Source: Brevibacterium permense (GTDB lineage Bacteria; Actinomycetota; Actinomycetes; Actinomycetales; Brevibacteriaceae). From it: a stretch of 64,000 nucleotides of DNA. The notes beneath the pieces were generated by a model that saw only the letters and a list, made by a program, of their open reading frames with translations, made no database searches and had not been told where the DNA came from. Position numbers and translations under genes: made by a program. The stretch covers positions 62,001 to 126,000 of the forward strand of contig NZ_QYCP01000087.1 in assembly GCF_025506275.1 (NCBI RefSeq). Reading direction: 5' to 3'. Shown here piece after piece: positions 63,897-64,000 of this stretch. The first letter of the stretch is position 1. Each line of letters opens with the position of its first letter.

Positions 63897-64000
63897 GTGA
63901 GCATAGTCGTCCAGAAGTTCGGTGGGTCCTCGGTAGCCGATGCGGAATCGGTCAAGCGGGTGGCCAAACGAATTGTCGAGTACCGTCAAGCCGGTCACGA
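63897..64000 (+). CDS. lysC: aspartate kinase, N-terminal end (continues beyond window)
   Basis: 35 codons from a GTG: SIVVQKFGGSSVADAESVKR, the aspartokinase start with the KFGGSS nucleotide-site motif. AAGGAAG lies about 9 nt upstream. First step of the aspartate pathway (Lys, Thr, Met, Ile, diaminopimelate). The rest of the gene lies outside the window. Confidence 0.93.
   Translation, partial: MSIVVQKFGGSSVADAESVKRVAKRIVEYRQAGH

Overview
The window is chromosomal DNA from a high-GC actinobacterium. Overall protein content, the SHOCT/XRE/DUF families and the many start codons preceded at 6-7 nt by a -10 box point to the Micrococcales, most likely a Brevibacterium-type organism (inferred from gene families; no database search was possible). 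I see no insertion sequence, prophage, CRISPR array or plasmid gene. The region is housekeeping chromosome with several small accessory operons and five decaying loci.

Layout. 0-5.5 kb: queuosine salvage (3' part of tgt, convergent yhhQ transporter), an M3 peptidase fused to a YbaK-type deacylase, and an AI-2E-family exporter. 5.5-10.2 kb: a small membrane protein, GNAT, aquaporin, a GNAT/M23 deletion scar, and an aldehyde dehydrogenase coupled to DUF779. 10.2-18 kb: a six-gene minus-strand operon (lipoprotein SBP, two permeases, a fused double ATPase, luciferase-like monooxygenase, fused CMD-AhpD protein) resembling the KPN_01854-01858 set. 18-23 kb: two tandem glyoxalase-like genes, a DUF3152 lipoprotein and a TetR-DHA2 exporter operon with visible operators. 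23-28.3 kb: proteostasis block with a ClpC-like unfoldase behind a HAIR (HspR-type) element, a YidC paralogue with DUF6412, and a ClpP pair whose second member has lost catalytic Ser and His. 28.3-34 kb: two-component system, SHOCT and XRE genes, an iron-siderophore binding lipoprotein behind a DtxR-type box, an L,D-transpeptidase and the SRP RNA. 34-45 kb: YciI protein, MFS exporter divergent from a MmyB-type regulator, tRNA-Ser(GGA), a SAM-I riboswitch in front of sfnG, SpoIID/LGFP protein, a PfpI gene broken by an in-frame amber codon, quinone oxidoreductase-like protein, DUF4333 lipoprotein, and a DGPF (YciI) plus ECF42 sigma pair. 45-52.7 kb: FUSC protein, AlkD-like protein, a double-truncation scar (saccharopine-dehydrogenase-like and AraC fragments), amidase, winged-helix regulator with membrane partner, a 64-bp perfect palindrome, divergent flavodoxin and sirtuin genes, a TIGR03085 protein and a DUF4190 protein. 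52.7-58.6 kb: a five-gene DUF4178-DUF2617-Gly-rich-DUF350-spermidine-synthase operon, double GNAT, and a DUF1707 operon. 58.6-64 kb: dnaX-recR, a frameshifted DUF2975 gene with its XRE partner, and the start of lysC.

The most interesting points are the M3-YbaK fusion, the HspR-type control of a ClpC-like unfoldase near a ClpP/ClpR-like pair, the SAM riboswitch on a dimethylsulfone monooxygenase, the polyamine-linked DUF operon, and a recurrent CCGAGGCGG motif found in genes and gaps alike. Promoter and operator calls are by eye; all family names rest on recognised motifs, not on searches.
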